Both the position numbers and the translations under genes were made by a program. From CAJWKT01 sp964465375 (lineage in GTDB: Bacteria; Pseudomonadota; Gammaproteobacteria; Steroidobacterales; Rariloculaceae): a DNA stretch of 64,000 bases. This document shows positions 34,357 to 43,060 of the stretch, one piece after another. Every line of letters begins with the position of its first letter. The first letter of the stretch is position 1. Where the stretch lies: contig CAYXIJ010000003.1 of the NCBI GenBank assembly GCA_964465375.1, positions 1 through 64,000 of the forward strand, given 5' to 3'. Under the pieces are notes generated by a model. The model was not told the origin of the DNA and ran no database searches. It was given only the letters and a program-made list of their open reading frames with translations.

Positions 34357-35420
34357 GTTTGCTTGATCGCTATATCATGGTCGCAGTTCTAAAGGGTGTA
34401 TCCATTGTGATTGGCGTTTTGTTGGCGGTAGGCATATTTATTGAGCTTATGGGTCAACTTGACGATATCGGCAGTGGGAGCTATGGCCTAGGTGCGGCAC
34501 TCACATATATTGCGCTACGGATTCCAAGATTGGCTTTTCAGGTGTTACCTGCAGCGGCTCTTGTAGGCGCCTTATTGAGTCTCGGTAATTTTGCCGTTCA
34601 CAGAGAATTGGTTGTTATGCGAACTTCGGGAATTTCACGTTTTCGGTTAAGTTTTTCTGTTGGTTTAGCTGGAATAATATTAATGGTGATCACAGGTCTA
34701 TTGGGCGAGTCTGTCGCCCCTTCACTCAGTGCTTATGCCAGAGAGTTCCGCACCCAAGCATTGCATGATGATCTTGATCTATCGGATGGCCAGTCTACTT
34801 GGCTAAAAGATGGTGATCATATTCTCAACCTAAGGCGACAACCAGATGCAGCTAGTTTTGGGGGTGTGTATCTTTTCGAGTTAGGTCCTGATCGTGAGTT
34901 ACTTCAAGTGGCTAGAGCTGATACTGCAGAGGTTGATAGTGATAACCGCTGGGTATTGGGAAATTATTCAGAGACAATTTTTCTAGATCAAGGCGTGCAG
35001 GCCAACAATGCCCGTGAGTCCATTCAAAATTATAACTTGAGCCCCGATGTGCTTGGACTCTCTGTGGTGCGACATGATCTTTTGGATATGCCTGGACTTA
35101 GACGTTACATTCGGTATCTAAATAATAACGAACTTGACGCAGATCGTTATCTCATCGCCTACTGGGTACGAGTTGCAGACGTTATTTCTGTGTTTTTTAT
35201 GACAATTTTGGCTTTGCCATTTGTGCTGGGAGGGCTTCGCTCTACTGGTGCTGGGGCTAGAATGTTGGTGGGACTAATGATCGGCCTGAGCTACTACGTT
35301 GCAGCCCAAGTGTTTGCTAATAGTGGTGAAGTTTTTGACGTAGACCCTCGTGTGGTGGCTGGCCTACCAATCGGTGCGCTGATATTGATCACGGTTGGTG
35401 CAACGACTCGGATACGCTGA
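34353..35420 (+). CDS. lptG: LPS export ABC transporter permease LptG
   Basis: The predicted 355-residue partner of LptF begins M-S-L-L-D-R-Y-I at the ATG overlapping the lptF stop. A frame extension to 34308 exists but lies inside lptF. The N-terminal helix pair, the periplasmic domain (about 140-260), and the closing helices with G-L-R-S-T-G-A-G-A-R-M are typical. It acts in the same LPS-extraction complex. Confidence 0.95.
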   Translation: MSLLDRYIMVAVLKGVSIVIGVLLAVGIFIELMGQLDDIGSGSYGLGAALTYIALRIPRLAFQVLPAAALVGALLSLGNFAVHRELVVMRTSGISRFRLSFSVGLAGIILMVITGLLGESVAPSLSAYAREFRTQALHDDLDLSDGQSTWLKDGDHILNLRRQPDAASFGGVYLFELGPDRELLQVARADTAEVDSDNRWVLGNYSETIFLDQGVQANNARESIQNYNLSPDVLGLSVVRHDLLDMPGLRRYIRYLNNNELDADRYLIAYWVRVADVISVFFMTILALPFVLGGLRSTGAGARMLVGLMIGLSYYVAAQVFANSGEVFDVDPRVVAGLPIGALILITVGATTRIR

Positions 35421-35429
35421 TTTGGTCTA

Positions 35430-35792
35430 TTAGTTTTCCGCCGATTCCCCTTCCCCCTGAACCGAACCAACTTGTCTGAGAAACTCCTGTGCGCCCCTTC
35501 GCTCCGCGTCAGCCTGGGCGCGTGTTCGACATGTCCTCACTGTCATATGGGACCCGGTCACGCGTTCTCTCCGACAAACCATCTCATCTGGCGCGTTAGC
35601 AAGAGGTACTTCTTTTGCCTCGATATTTTGGAGATTCACCTCCTGTAAACCAGATGCTGTAGGGGCTGCGTCCCCATCCATCTGAGGCATTGCAGCACTT
35701 GGCGTATTTTGTGTTGGCTCCAGATTTGGTGTTACGCACGCAGCCAAAGATGCCAGCATGGCGACCATCAGGATTTTTGTTGAATCAGACAT
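35430..35792 (-). CDS. Small lipoprotein of unknown function
   Basis: The 120-residue protein has a lipobox (L-A-A-C near residue 19) after a short hydrophobic signal, then a low-complexity Pro/Thr/Ala region. A conserved-looking C-terminal part contains C-R-R-E-R-V-T-G-S-H-M and R-T-C-R-T-R-A-Q-A-D, with two cysteines that may pair. Similar short proteins occur widely in proteobacteria, with no assigned role. It is convergent with lptG and only 9 bp away. Confidence 0.7.
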   Translation of the reverse strand: MSDSTKILMVAMLASLAACVTPNLEPTQNTPSAAMPQMDGDAAPTASGLQEVNLQNIEAKEVPLANAPDEMVCRRERVTGSHMTVRTCRTRAQADAERRGAQEFLRQVGSVQGEGESAEN

Positions 35793-35885
35793 ATTCGTAT
35801 ATGTTGCCTAAATTTTTATATATGCTGCCTATGTTGCGGCAGTTAAGCAAGACTTGATTGGAGCTAGCACTGTGGGGTACGCGGA

Positions 35886-36116
35886 ATGACATTCAACGGA
35901 TGGCAGAAATTATGGGTGGGCTGTTCCGTCGTCTGGGGGTTCGTCTGTGTAGGTAGTTCAGTTTTGCTCGTTATTGAGAATCTAGGGGATGCATCTCTCG
36001 CCGCATATATTGCAGTTGCCTCTGCTCTCGTTCTGGCTATTTGGTTTCTTCCGCTGATTGCGATTTACATTTTCGGGTGGGTGATCGGTTGGGTAGTGGA
36101 GGGGTTTCGAGACTAA
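35886..36116 (+). CDS. Small two-helix membrane protein, unknown
   Basis: The 76-residue frame has two clear hydrophobic helices (about 10-30 and 40-70), with a G-W-V-I-G-W-V-V-E-G-F ending. No family is recognised. It is supported mainly by composition and by lying between two genes with no overlapping longer reading frame. The adjoining lipoprotein and DUF6152 genes give no functional hint. Confidence 0.55.
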   Translation: MTFNGWQKLWVGCSVVWGFVCVGSSVLLVIENLGDASLAAYIAVASALVLAIWFLPLIAIYIFGWVIGWVVEGFRD

Positions 36117-36172
36117 TATTTACCCGTTATTATTACGTTCTCACTTGGTGTTAGTCCGGCGAGGATAGATTT

Positions 36173-37210
36173 ATGGTAATTCATAGAGCCAGCTTTTTTT
36201 TAGGGATGTTTTGTCCAGCCTTTAATCTGTTTGCACATCATAGCTTTTCTGCAACATTCAACGGAGATGTAATCACCGAATTGGAAGGGATTGTCACGGA
36301 GGTTCGCTGGCGAAACCCGCATATTACTTTCGAACTCAAAACTATGGATAGTAACGGGGAGGAAGTTTTTTGGGACATGGAAAGCCATTCCCTCAGCATA
36401 ATGCGTCGCATGGATCTAGCAGAGCCTATTATTGGAGTGGGTGACAATGTCAGAGTGGCAGGTAATCCTGCTCATCGTGATGATTTGCGAGCAGTTTTCG
36501 TTCAGAACATTTTGCTTCCCAGTGGAGAAGAGTGGGTATTTGGGTTTGGTGCTAGCCCAACCGATCTTAGGTGGTCTGATCGGCTTGTCGGCACAAACGA
36601 CAAATGGTTCGCCACCGAAGGTGAAATATTTGAGCCCGAAAAGGGAATATTTCGCGTATGGAGCACTGCCTTATCTTCTGGAGGAGGATCATTAAGAAAT
36701 CGTAGTTACCCCCTGACTGAATCAGCTCAGGCCGCAGTGGCTGGGTTTGATCCGGCTGGAGGCAGCATTCTTGCCAACTGCGCACCAAAAGGCATGCCTT
36801 ACCTTATGACTCAGCCATACCCTATGGAATTTGTTGAGCAGGCGGATAGAATTTTGCTAAGAATCGAGGAATATGACAGTGTTCGGACAATATATATGGC
36901 CGATGCCTTGCCAACAGAAGAGCCGCCTCCTTCACTTTTGGGATATTCGGTGGGTCATTGGGAGAATGACACGCTGGTAGTTCATACAAGCCGCGTTAGT
37001 TACCCGCACTTTAACGAGTCAGGAGTACCGCAAAGCGAAGCCATGGAACTAGTTGAGTACATCACTGCTTCTGATGATGCGAGCCGGCTTGACTACAAAA
37101 TTGTGGTTACAGATCCCAATACATTTTCTGAGCCGGTAGTTTTGCAGAAGTCTTGGGTTTGGTTGTCCGGTGTCTCAGTGGAGCCATATAACTGTTTGGT
37201 TGGCGATTGA
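36173..37210 (+). CDS. DUF6152 secreted protein
   Basis: The 345-residue protein has a signal peptide (about 1-22) ending near L-F-A-H-H-S-F. It matches DUF6152, whose start H-H-S-F-S-A-T-F and V-R-W-R-N-P-H-I-T-F are diagnostic; the domain resembles an OB fold. The C-terminal two thirds have no recognised domain. A GAGGATA ribosome site precedes the ATG. Members are frequent in environmental proteobacteria, with unknown substrate. A secreted cupin is encoded next on the other strand. Confidence 0.85.
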   Translation: MVIHRASFFLGMFCPAFNLFAHHSFSATFNGDVITELEGIVTEVRWRNPHITFELKTMDSNGEEVFWDMESHSLSIMRRMDLAEPIIGVGDNVRVAGNPAHRDDLRAVFVQNILLPSGEEWVFGFGASPTDLRWSDRLVGTNDKWFATEGEIFEPEKGIFRVWSTALSSGGGSLRNRSYPLTESAQAAVAGFDPAGGSILANCAPKGMPYLMTQPYPMEFVEQADRILLRIEEYDSVRTIYMADALPTEEPPPSLLGYSVGHWENDTLVVHTSRVSYPHFNESGVPQSEAMELVEYITASDDASRLDYKIVVTDPNTFSEPVVLQKSWVWLSGVSVEPYNCLVGD

Positions 37211-37368
37211 CTATCTTTAGTACTGGTAGTGTTGTTTTCGATACTTCCTTAGACGCGCTGCTGGTAATTTGTTTTGGTTCATATTTGCTTTTTTGCTAAC
37301 TATGTACCACTGAGAATTTATACACAGGATTCAATGAATGGGCGTATTGATCCACGGTTATAGGAACT

Positions 37369-37758
37369 TTAGCCCGGACCGACGGCCTCTAGGGTAATAG
37401 AGTCTTCAAGCGCCACATAGCCGTGCTCTACCCAAGCTGGGACCACAGCGATATCACCGGCTTCCATGATGAATTCCTGGTTTCCGCTGATCGCCCTTAA
37501 CCGTCCTTCCATCACAGACAGTACTAATTCATACGCGTGGTTGTGGGGTGTAGCGGTCGTACCTTCAGGCCACTCGACGCGGATCAGGCTTACCGTAGAA
37601 GCATCGACTCGGCGTACTCTGCGACCATCATTGATGGTCTGAAGCTCAACGTCGCTAAAACTGCGGAGCATCATCTCAGGTGTTATGACCTGCTGAGAGA
37701 TGACGAAACCCGAAAACAAGATCGACCCGACTGCTATGAAGTTGGCTATTAGTTTCAT
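37369..37758 (-). CDS. Secreted cupin-domain protein
   Basis: The 129-residue protein has a signal peptide (about 1-21) and one cupin beta-barrel. Motif 1 is H-N-H-A-Y-E-L-V (His-x-His and Glu metal ligands), and motif 2 includes V-P-A-W-V-E-H-G-Y with the last histidine. Export and the metal site suggest a periplasmic metal-dependent or binding protein, but no substrate is evident. A GAGGT ribosome site precedes the ATG. It is convergent with the DUF6152 gene. Confidence 0.85.
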   Translation of the reverse strand: MKLIANFIAVGSILFSGFVISQQVITPEMMLRSFSDVELQTINDGRRVRRVDASTVSLIRVEWPEGTTATPHNHAYELVLSVMEGRLRAISGNQEFIMEAGDIAVVPAWVEHGYVALEDSITLEAVGPG

Positions 37759-37906
37759 GGTAATTTACCTCAAAGTTATGGTGTCACCGTGTGGCATCGC
37801 CGTTTTTATTCCCGGCAACTTAGCTTACATGCACATGATACGCCTTAACAGTTTGTTCAATTTAATCGAACTGACAAAACCAGATCGTCACCAATCCGTT
37901 CGCATT

Positions 37907-38905
37907 TTAGTTGAGACTGGCGAGCACCCGTTTCATTAATAGGTCTCCGTGCCTGACGTCAAAGGTAAGTTTTATCGGTACACACCACACATTTTCGTGG
38001 GCGAACGATTGGCATTTCACTGCATCTTTTTCGGTCACCATAATGGGAAGGGAGTCGCCGAAGTTGAGACTCGTGATGTCGAGCTTTGCATGATCAGGTA
38101 GAGGATGAGGAAGTACGTCGACACCAGCTTTTTTCAGCAGGTTAAAAAATTTTTCGGGATTCGAGATTCCTGCGACAGCGTGAACCTTGGTGTCACGAAA
38201 TTCCCTCAGAGATCTTTGGTTTGAGCCAGCAACTTGATACAGTTGTTGGGCCTCTGCCTGTGCCCTAAAAGCCCCGTCGTGCTTCCAATTGCCGCCATTG
38301 ACGACTACAGCATCAACGTTATTAATTCTATTTTTAGACTCGCGCAGCGGTCCCGCAGGCAAGAAAAGGCCATTTCCAAGGCCCCGCTCCCCATCGACCA
38401 CCACAATTTCCATTGTACGGTTGAGTGCATAGTGTTGTAGGCCGTCGTCAGCTAGGACTATATCTACCTGTTTCGCAGCGAGCAGCATTTGTGCAGCCGC
38501 AACTCGATCGGGGCCGACAGCCACTGGGCAGCCTGTCACGCGGGCAAGTAACACAGGCTCATCTCCCACCTGTAGCGGGTCGCTGGTATCCCAGACCTGC
38601 TGAGGCCATTCTGCGGCACCGCCTCCGTAGCCACGACTGACAATGCCAACTCGATAGCCCTGCGCCTGCAGTTCCGAAGCTAGCCAAATAATTAAGGGCG
38701 TTTTTCCGGTTCCACCAACGGTAATATTACCAACAACAATGACAGGAACTGGCAGCGTGACAGCAGACTTTAGGCCCAACTGGTATTGGAGTTTCCTGAT
38801 CCCTATTGCTATCCGATAGATGACCGCCAGTGGCCATAATAGCCATTTAATTTGGTTTGGGTGGTACCAGGTCCAATCAAGGGCTGGCTCAAGAATTAGC
38901 CGCAC
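37907..38905 (-). CDS. lpxK: Tetraacyldisaccharide 4'-kinase
   Basis: The 332-residue membrane-associated kinase phosphorylates the lipid A precursor at the 4' position. An N-terminal amphipathic/hydrophobic helix leads to the P-loop N-I-T-V-G-G-T-G-K-T-P near 60-70. S-R-G-Y-G-G and L-A-D-D-G-L-Q-H are family motifs, the latter holding the catalytic Asp-His. The start is GTG with an AGGAG just upstream. Unlike many relatives it is not beside msbA or kdsB here. Confidence 0.96.
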   Translation of the reverse strand: MRLILEPALDWTWYHPNQIKWLLWPLAVIYRIAIGIRKLQYQLGLKSAVTLPVPVIVVGNITVGGTGKTPLIIWLASELQAQGYRVGIVSRGYGGGAAEWPQQVWDTSDPLQVGDEPVLLARVTGCPVAVGPDRVAAAQMLLAAKQVDIVLADDGLQHYALNRTMEIVVVDGERGLGNGLFLPAGPLRESKNRINNVDAVVVNGGNWKHDGAFRAQAEAQQLYQVAGSNQRSLREFRDTKVHAVAGISNPEKFFNLLKKAGVDVLPHPLPDHAKLDITSLNFGDSLPIMVTEKDAVKCQSFAHENVWCVPIKLTFDVRHGDLLMKRVLASLN

Positions 38906-39094
38906 ATCGCGCTCCTAGTTCGCAACTCTGAGGACCGCGCAGGATATCCGCAGGTCTTCACTCCAGCAAGCAATTTATTGTGAATGCCCGCCCGAGGTGA
39001 CCTTTCTTTTGAGAAAGGTAGTGAGATCAGCATCCTATCAAGCATACTAAGCGTAGACCTAGTTGTGTTGAGGTTTCCTGTAATCTGTTTTTAA

Positions 39095-39170
39095 TGGCGC
39101 TCCCTAGGGGAATCGAACCCCTGTTTCCGCCTTGAGAGGGCGGCGTCCTGGACCGCTAGACGAAGGGAGC
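39095..39170 (-). tRNA. tRNA-Glu (anticodon CTC)
   Basis: The 76-nt cloverleaf folds completely: a 7-bp acceptor stem (GCTCCCT with AGGGAGC), a CCGCC/GGCGG anticodon stem around the loop CTCTCAA (anticodon at 39134-39136), and an AGGGG/CCCCT T stem with the loop TTCGATT. The 3' CCA is encoded. It reads GAG codons. It lies alone between lpxK and pcnB. Confidence 0.97.
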
Positions 39171-39246
39171 ACAGGTGCCTCAGTGGAGCCAGCGCTGCTA
39201 TCATACCGGCCTTGAAAACGCGGTTAAATATACAGACGGAATTTGA

Positions 39247-40515
39247 TTGAACAATAGTAAATCTCAGCCGCGCCCCGGTCCGAGGATTGTTCCCCGTTCA
39301 GAGCACAATATCAGTAGGGCTAACATTTCTGATAATGCTCTCAGGGTGCTTTACCGCCTAAAAAAAGCGGGTTATGGCGCCTTTCTAGTTGGTGGTGGAG
39401 TTCGTGACCTTTTGTTAGATCGGCGCCCAAAAGATTTTGATATTGTGACAGATGCCCACCCTGAACAGGTGCGCAAGCTTTTTCGTTATTGTCGATTAGT
39501 TGGTAGGCGATTTCGTCTCGCGCATGTGCGATTTGGGCGAGAGGTGATAGAGGTAGCAACCTTTCGCGCTAACACTACCGATGAGCACAAAGATCGGGCC
39601 CATACAAAAAAGGGTCGAATCATTCGAGACAATGTCTATGGCACCATTGATGAGGATGTTTGGCGGCGAGATTTCACAGCAAATGCCCTTTATTACAATA
39701 TTGCGGACTTTACAATTTGGGATTACTGCTCGGGTATAACTGATATTAAAGATGGAGTACTTAGGCTTATCGGTAACCCGGTTACGCGCTACAAGGAGGA
39801 TCCAGTTCGGATGTTGAGAGCGGTACGACTGGCTGCAAAGCTTGATCTGATCATTACGCCGGATGCGGAGGCACCAATATTGGAGTTGGGTGAGTCCCTT
39901 AATGAGGTACCTGCTGCGCGGCTATATGACGAACTCATAAAACTTTTTCATGCTGGCCATGCTACTCAAAGTTTTGATCTGTTAATTAGGTACAATCTTT
40001 TTCAATATTTGTTGCCGGCTGTTAATAAATGCAGCCAAGGGGGGAGGAACCGAAAAACATTTAAATTTATTCGTGAAGGCTTGCAAGATACGGACGATCG
40101 AGTTTGCTCAGACAGGCCTGTTACACCAGCATTTCTTTTTGCGATTTTTTTATGGCACCCCGTACTCGATTTGGCGGGCAAATTGACGCGGAAGGGGCGA
40201 AGCGAGGCACAGGCAATGCTTGATGCCTCAAGTCTGATTATTGGCGAGCAGCAAAACCAAGTTTCACTTCCAAGACGTTTCTGGGCCCCGATTAAGGACA
40301 TATATTTGATGCAAAGGCGTTTCATGAGTCGGCGTGGTGTTCGGTCCGCTCGCCTTCTATACCATAGGCGTTTTCGAGCAGGCTATGATTTTTTGTTACT
40401 ACGGAGTAAGCGTGGAGAAGTGGACAGAGAAATTGCAGATTGGTGGACGAATGTACAGCAACTGGAGCCCGAGGCCCAAGAAAAAGCGTTCTTCGTTAAA
40501 GGTCGCCGGAAATGA
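39247..40515 (+). CDS. pcnB: Poly(A) polymerase I
   Basis: The 422-residue nucleotidyltransferase adds 3' poly(A) tails that promote RNA decay. The head domain has F-L-V-G-G-G-V-R-D, then K-D-F-D-I-V-T-D with the catalytic aspartates. The R-R-D-F-T-A-N-A phrase separates it from, or unites it with, the CCA-adding class II family; the basic C-terminal tail supports PcnB. The start is taken as TTG at 39247, with ACGGA upstream. The tRNA gene just upstream is on the opposite strand. Confidence 0.93.
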   Translation: MNNSKSQPRPGPRIVPRSEHNISRANISDNALRVLYRLKKAGYGAFLVGGGVRDLLLDRRPKDFDIVTDAHPEQVRKLFRYCRLVGRRFRLAHVRFGREVIEVATFRANTTDEHKDRAHTKKGRIIRDNVYGTIDEDVWRRDFTANALYYNIADFTIWDYCSGITDIKDGVLRLIGNPVTRYKEDPVRMLRAVRLAAKLDLIITPDAEAPILELGESLNEVPAARLYDELIKLFHAGHATQSFDLLIRYNLFQYLLPAVNKCSQGGRNRKTFKFIREGLQDTDDRVCSDRPVTPAFLFAIFLWHPVLDLAGKLTRKGRSEAQAMLDASSLIIGEQQNQVSLPRRFWAPIKDIYLMQRRFMSRRGVRSARLLYHRRFRAGYDFLLLRSKRGEVDREIADWWTNVQQLEPEAQEKAFFVKGRRK

Positions 40516-40605
40516 GAGCATTGACTGGGAGCTGAATAATTAATAATAAGTTCAGGGCAATGCTTGTTGGATGGATGCTCAATGATGCTGCGTCAGAGGA
40601 TAATC

Positions 40606-41280
40606 ATGACTGATAACGACATGTTGCTCGAAACTAATGAGCCGCGTTTTATTGTGGTCGAGGGGCCAATTGGCGTAGGAAAGACTAGCTTAGCAACTCG
40701 TTTGGCGCGCACTTTCAATAGTGATCTTATTCTGGAGAAAGCTGAAGATAATCCATTTTTAGAGCGCTTTTATCGTGATCCACGGCACGCGGCATTACCC
40801 ACACAGTTATTTTTTTTGTTTCAGCGGATACGTCAGATCGAGCAGCTGCATCAGACCGATCTTTTTTCACCAGTTCGAGTTGCAGATTTTTTACTTGATA
40901 AAGACCGGCTGTTTGCTGAGCTCAACCTAGACCATCACGAACTGACTCTCTACGATCAGGTAGTTGATTCGTTAGGCCTTCGGCCGCCCACGCCAGATTT
41001 AGTTGTGTACCTGCAAGCACCAGCCGATGTACTAATGCGAAGGATTATGAGCAGAGGTATTTCCTACGAGAAAAGTATCAATAGGGATTATTTGGAGCGA
41101 CTAGGTGAAGCTTACGCAAGATTCTTTTACAATTTTGATGCAGCCCCGCTTTTAATTGTGAATGCTGCCACCATAGATCCCATTCATCACGAGGTAGAAT
41201 ACGAAGAATTACTTTGTGCGATCAATAATGTTAACCGGGGAAGGCATTTCTTTAACCCCGCCGCACAGTCCATTGCTTGA
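40606..41280 (+). CDS. Deoxynucleoside kinase family protein
   Basis: The predicted 224-residue kinase has the P-loop G-P-I-G-V-G-K-T-S near 25-33. The family's E-x-R-like region is seen at L-D-K-D-R-L-F-A, and the lid arginines at M-R-R-I-M-S-R-G. It would phosphorylate deoxyadenosine or deoxyguanosine-type substrates, though specificity is not readable. ATG 40606 is chosen because AGAGGA lies 7 nt upstream. It occupies the spot between pcnB and panB where folK is often found, with no folK in this window. Confidence 0.9.
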   Translation: MTDNDMLLETNEPRFIVVEGPIGVGKTSLATRLARTFNSDLILEKAEDNPFLERFYRDPRHAALPTQLFFLFQRIRQIEQLHQTDLFSPVRVADFLLDKDRLFAELNLDHHELTLYDQVVDSLGLRPPTPDLVVYLQAPADVLMRRIMSRGISYEKSINRDYLERLGEAYARFFYNFDAAPLLIVNAATIDPIHHEVEYEELLCAINNVNRGRHFFNPAAQSIA

Positions 41281-41299
41281 GAATTTTTGAGGGATAGTC

Positions 41300-42130
41300 A
41301 TGTACAAGCAATTACAGCAACGTGGAATGGAGTCGCCACCTACAAATATTTCTATGTTGCGGAAGATGAAGGAGGATAGTCTACCCATTGCTTGTTTGAC
41401 GGCTTACGACGCAAGTTTTGCCCAGCTTGTGGATATGGCTGGCATAGATGTAGTTTTGGTTGGCGATTCCCTTGGTATGGTGGTTCAGGGGCATGACACC
41501 ACTGTGCCTGTGACCGTGGACGACATTATCTATCATACTGCAATGGTCGCTCGTGGTCTGACCCATGCTTTTCTTATAGCAGATATGCCATTTATGAGTT
41601 ATACGACACCCGAACAGGCCTTAAACAACGCAGTTAGATTGATGCAGGAAGGTGGCTCAATGATGGTTAAGCTTGAGGGTAACGAGGGCCAGGTTAGGGT
41701 GGTAGAGTATCTTGCTAAACATGATATTCCGGTGTGCGCACACTTGGGGTTAAAGCCTCAATCGGTCCACAAAATTGGGGGATTTAAAGTTCAGGGCCGA
41801 GATAATGCAATTGCTAAACAGATGGCACAAGATGCCAAGACATTACAATCTGCTGGTGCGGATATCATACTTCTCGAGTGCGTGCCCAATGAAGTAGGGC
41901 AAAACATAACGAAACTCGTCGATGTCCCAGTAATTGGTATCGGTGCAGGTCCTCATGTAGATGGTCAAATTCTTGTGCTCTATGATGTACTTGGTATTAC
42001 TCAAGGGCGGTTGCCCCGCTTCGTAAAGAATTTTATGGACGGCGCTGAGTCTCCTTTGGCTGCTTTGGGGGCATACGTAAGTGCCGTAAAGACTGGTGCC
42101 TATCCTGCCAAGGAACACTGCTTCTCCTGA
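41300..42130 (+). CDS. panB: 3-methyl-2-oxobutanoate hydroxymethyltransferase
   Basis: The 276-residue TIM-barrel enzyme makes ketopantoate for coenzyme A synthesis. Metal and substrate phrases D-S-L-G-M-V (Asp) and V-K-L-E-G (Lys, Glu) are present, along with A-H-L-G-L-K-P-Q-S and I-G-I-G-A-G. It follows the kinase gene by 19 bp and precedes panC, giving the first two pantothenate steps. Confidence 0.97.
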   Translation: MYKQLQQRGMESPPTNISMLRKMKEDSLPIACLTAYDASFAQLVDMAGIDVVLVGDSLGMVVQGHDTTVPVTVDDIIYHTAMVARGLTHAFLIADMPFMSYTTPEQALNNAVRLMQEGGSMMVKLEGNEGQVRVVEYLAKHDIPVCAHLGLKPQSVHKIGGFKVQGRDNAIAKQMAQDAKTLQSAGADIILLECVPNEVGQNITKLVDVPVIGIGAGPHVDGQILVLYDVLGITQGRLPRFVKNFMDGAESPLAALGAYVSAVKTGAYPAKEHCFS

Positions 42131-42167
42131 TACAATACTTAAGGCCGAGTAAAAAAAGAGTTGCGTC

Positions 42168-43043
42168 TTGCGTGAAGAAATTCAACCTAGATTAAGTAGG
42201 GCGGAGAGCATCTTTGGTGTTCGTGAGTATGTAGGCCAGTGGCGTGATGCTAAGGAAACGATTGCGCTGGTGCCTACTATGGGAAATCTACATGAAGGCC
42301 ACTTGAGTCTCATCAGGCTTGCCTCTCAACACGCGCACAGAGTCATATGTAGTATTTTTGTGAATCCTACTCAGTTTGGGGCTAGTGAAGACTACATGTC
42401 CTATCCTCGGACTTTGCAAGAGGATAAAAAAAAGCTTGGTGCGCAGGGACTCGCAGACTTGCTTTTCTGCCCAAACGAGCAGGATATCTACCCTTTAGGA
42501 GCGGAAACAAGCATTGAAATTGAAGTCCCGGGCCTCAGTAATGAGCTCTGCGGCGCAACTCGGCCTGGTCATTTTAGTGGAGTCGCCTCAGTGGTGTGCA
42601 GGCTTCTTAATATCTCAATGCCGGACACTTTACTTTTGGGGGAGAAAGACTATCAGCAGTTACTAATACTGACTAGAATGATAGAGGACCTCAGATTTCC
42701 TGTGACTGTGGTTTCTGCTCCCATATTGCGAGAGAGTGATGGCTTAGCCATGAGCTCTAGAAATTGTTACTTAGAGGCGGAGCAGCGCAAACTGGCACCA
42801 AGGCTTCATGTCGAGTTAGAGCAAATACAAAAAGCTCTGCGAAAAGGCGCCTCTGATTATCACCTTCTTGAGTCGGAAGCTCTTCGTTCCTTAAAAGAAA
42901 CCGGATTTAGGCCAGAGTATGTCGAGGTTAGACGCGCCAATGATCTATCAAAGCCCAATGGTAAGGCAGAGCGGAATGAGCTAGTGGTGCTTGCTGCCGC
43001 ATGGCTGGGTAAGGCCAGGCTAATTGATAATGTCCGCGCATGA
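42168..43043 (+). CDS. panC: Pantothenate synthetase
   Basis: The 291-residue enzyme joins pantoate and beta-alanine with ATP. P-T-M-G-N-L-H-E-G-H is the HIGH-type ATP motif, and G-E-K-D-Y-Q-Q and M-S-S-R-N are the other active-site phrases. The start appears to be TTG at 42168, preceded by AAAGAG. It ends 17 bp before the end of convergent queG. No panD is next to it. Confidence 0.96.
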   Translation: MREEIQPRLSRAESIFGVREYVGQWRDAKETIALVPTMGNLHEGHLSLIRLASQHAHRVICSIFVNPTQFGASEDYMSYPRTLQEDKKKLGAQGLADLLFCPNEQDIYPLGAETSIEIEVPGLSNELCGATRPGHFSGVASVVCRLLNISMPDTLLLGEKDYQQLLILTRMIEDLRFPVTVVSAPILRESDGLAMSSRNCYLEAEQRKLAPRLHVELEQIQKALRKGASDYHLLESEALRSLKETGFRPEYVEVRRANDLSKPNGKAERNELVVLAAAWLGKARLIDNVRA

Positions 43044-43060
43044 TTGCGTTCAGATTGTCC

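Noticed and set aside
37200..37209. Third copy of TTGGCGATTG
   Set aside because: It lies in the last codons of the DUF6152 gene, so it is best explained as chance, not another regulator site.
39001..39018. Hairpin CCTTTCT-TTTG-AGAAAGG between lpxK and tRNA-Glu
   Set aside because: The stem is AT-rich and no T run follows on either strand, so it cannot be called a terminator.
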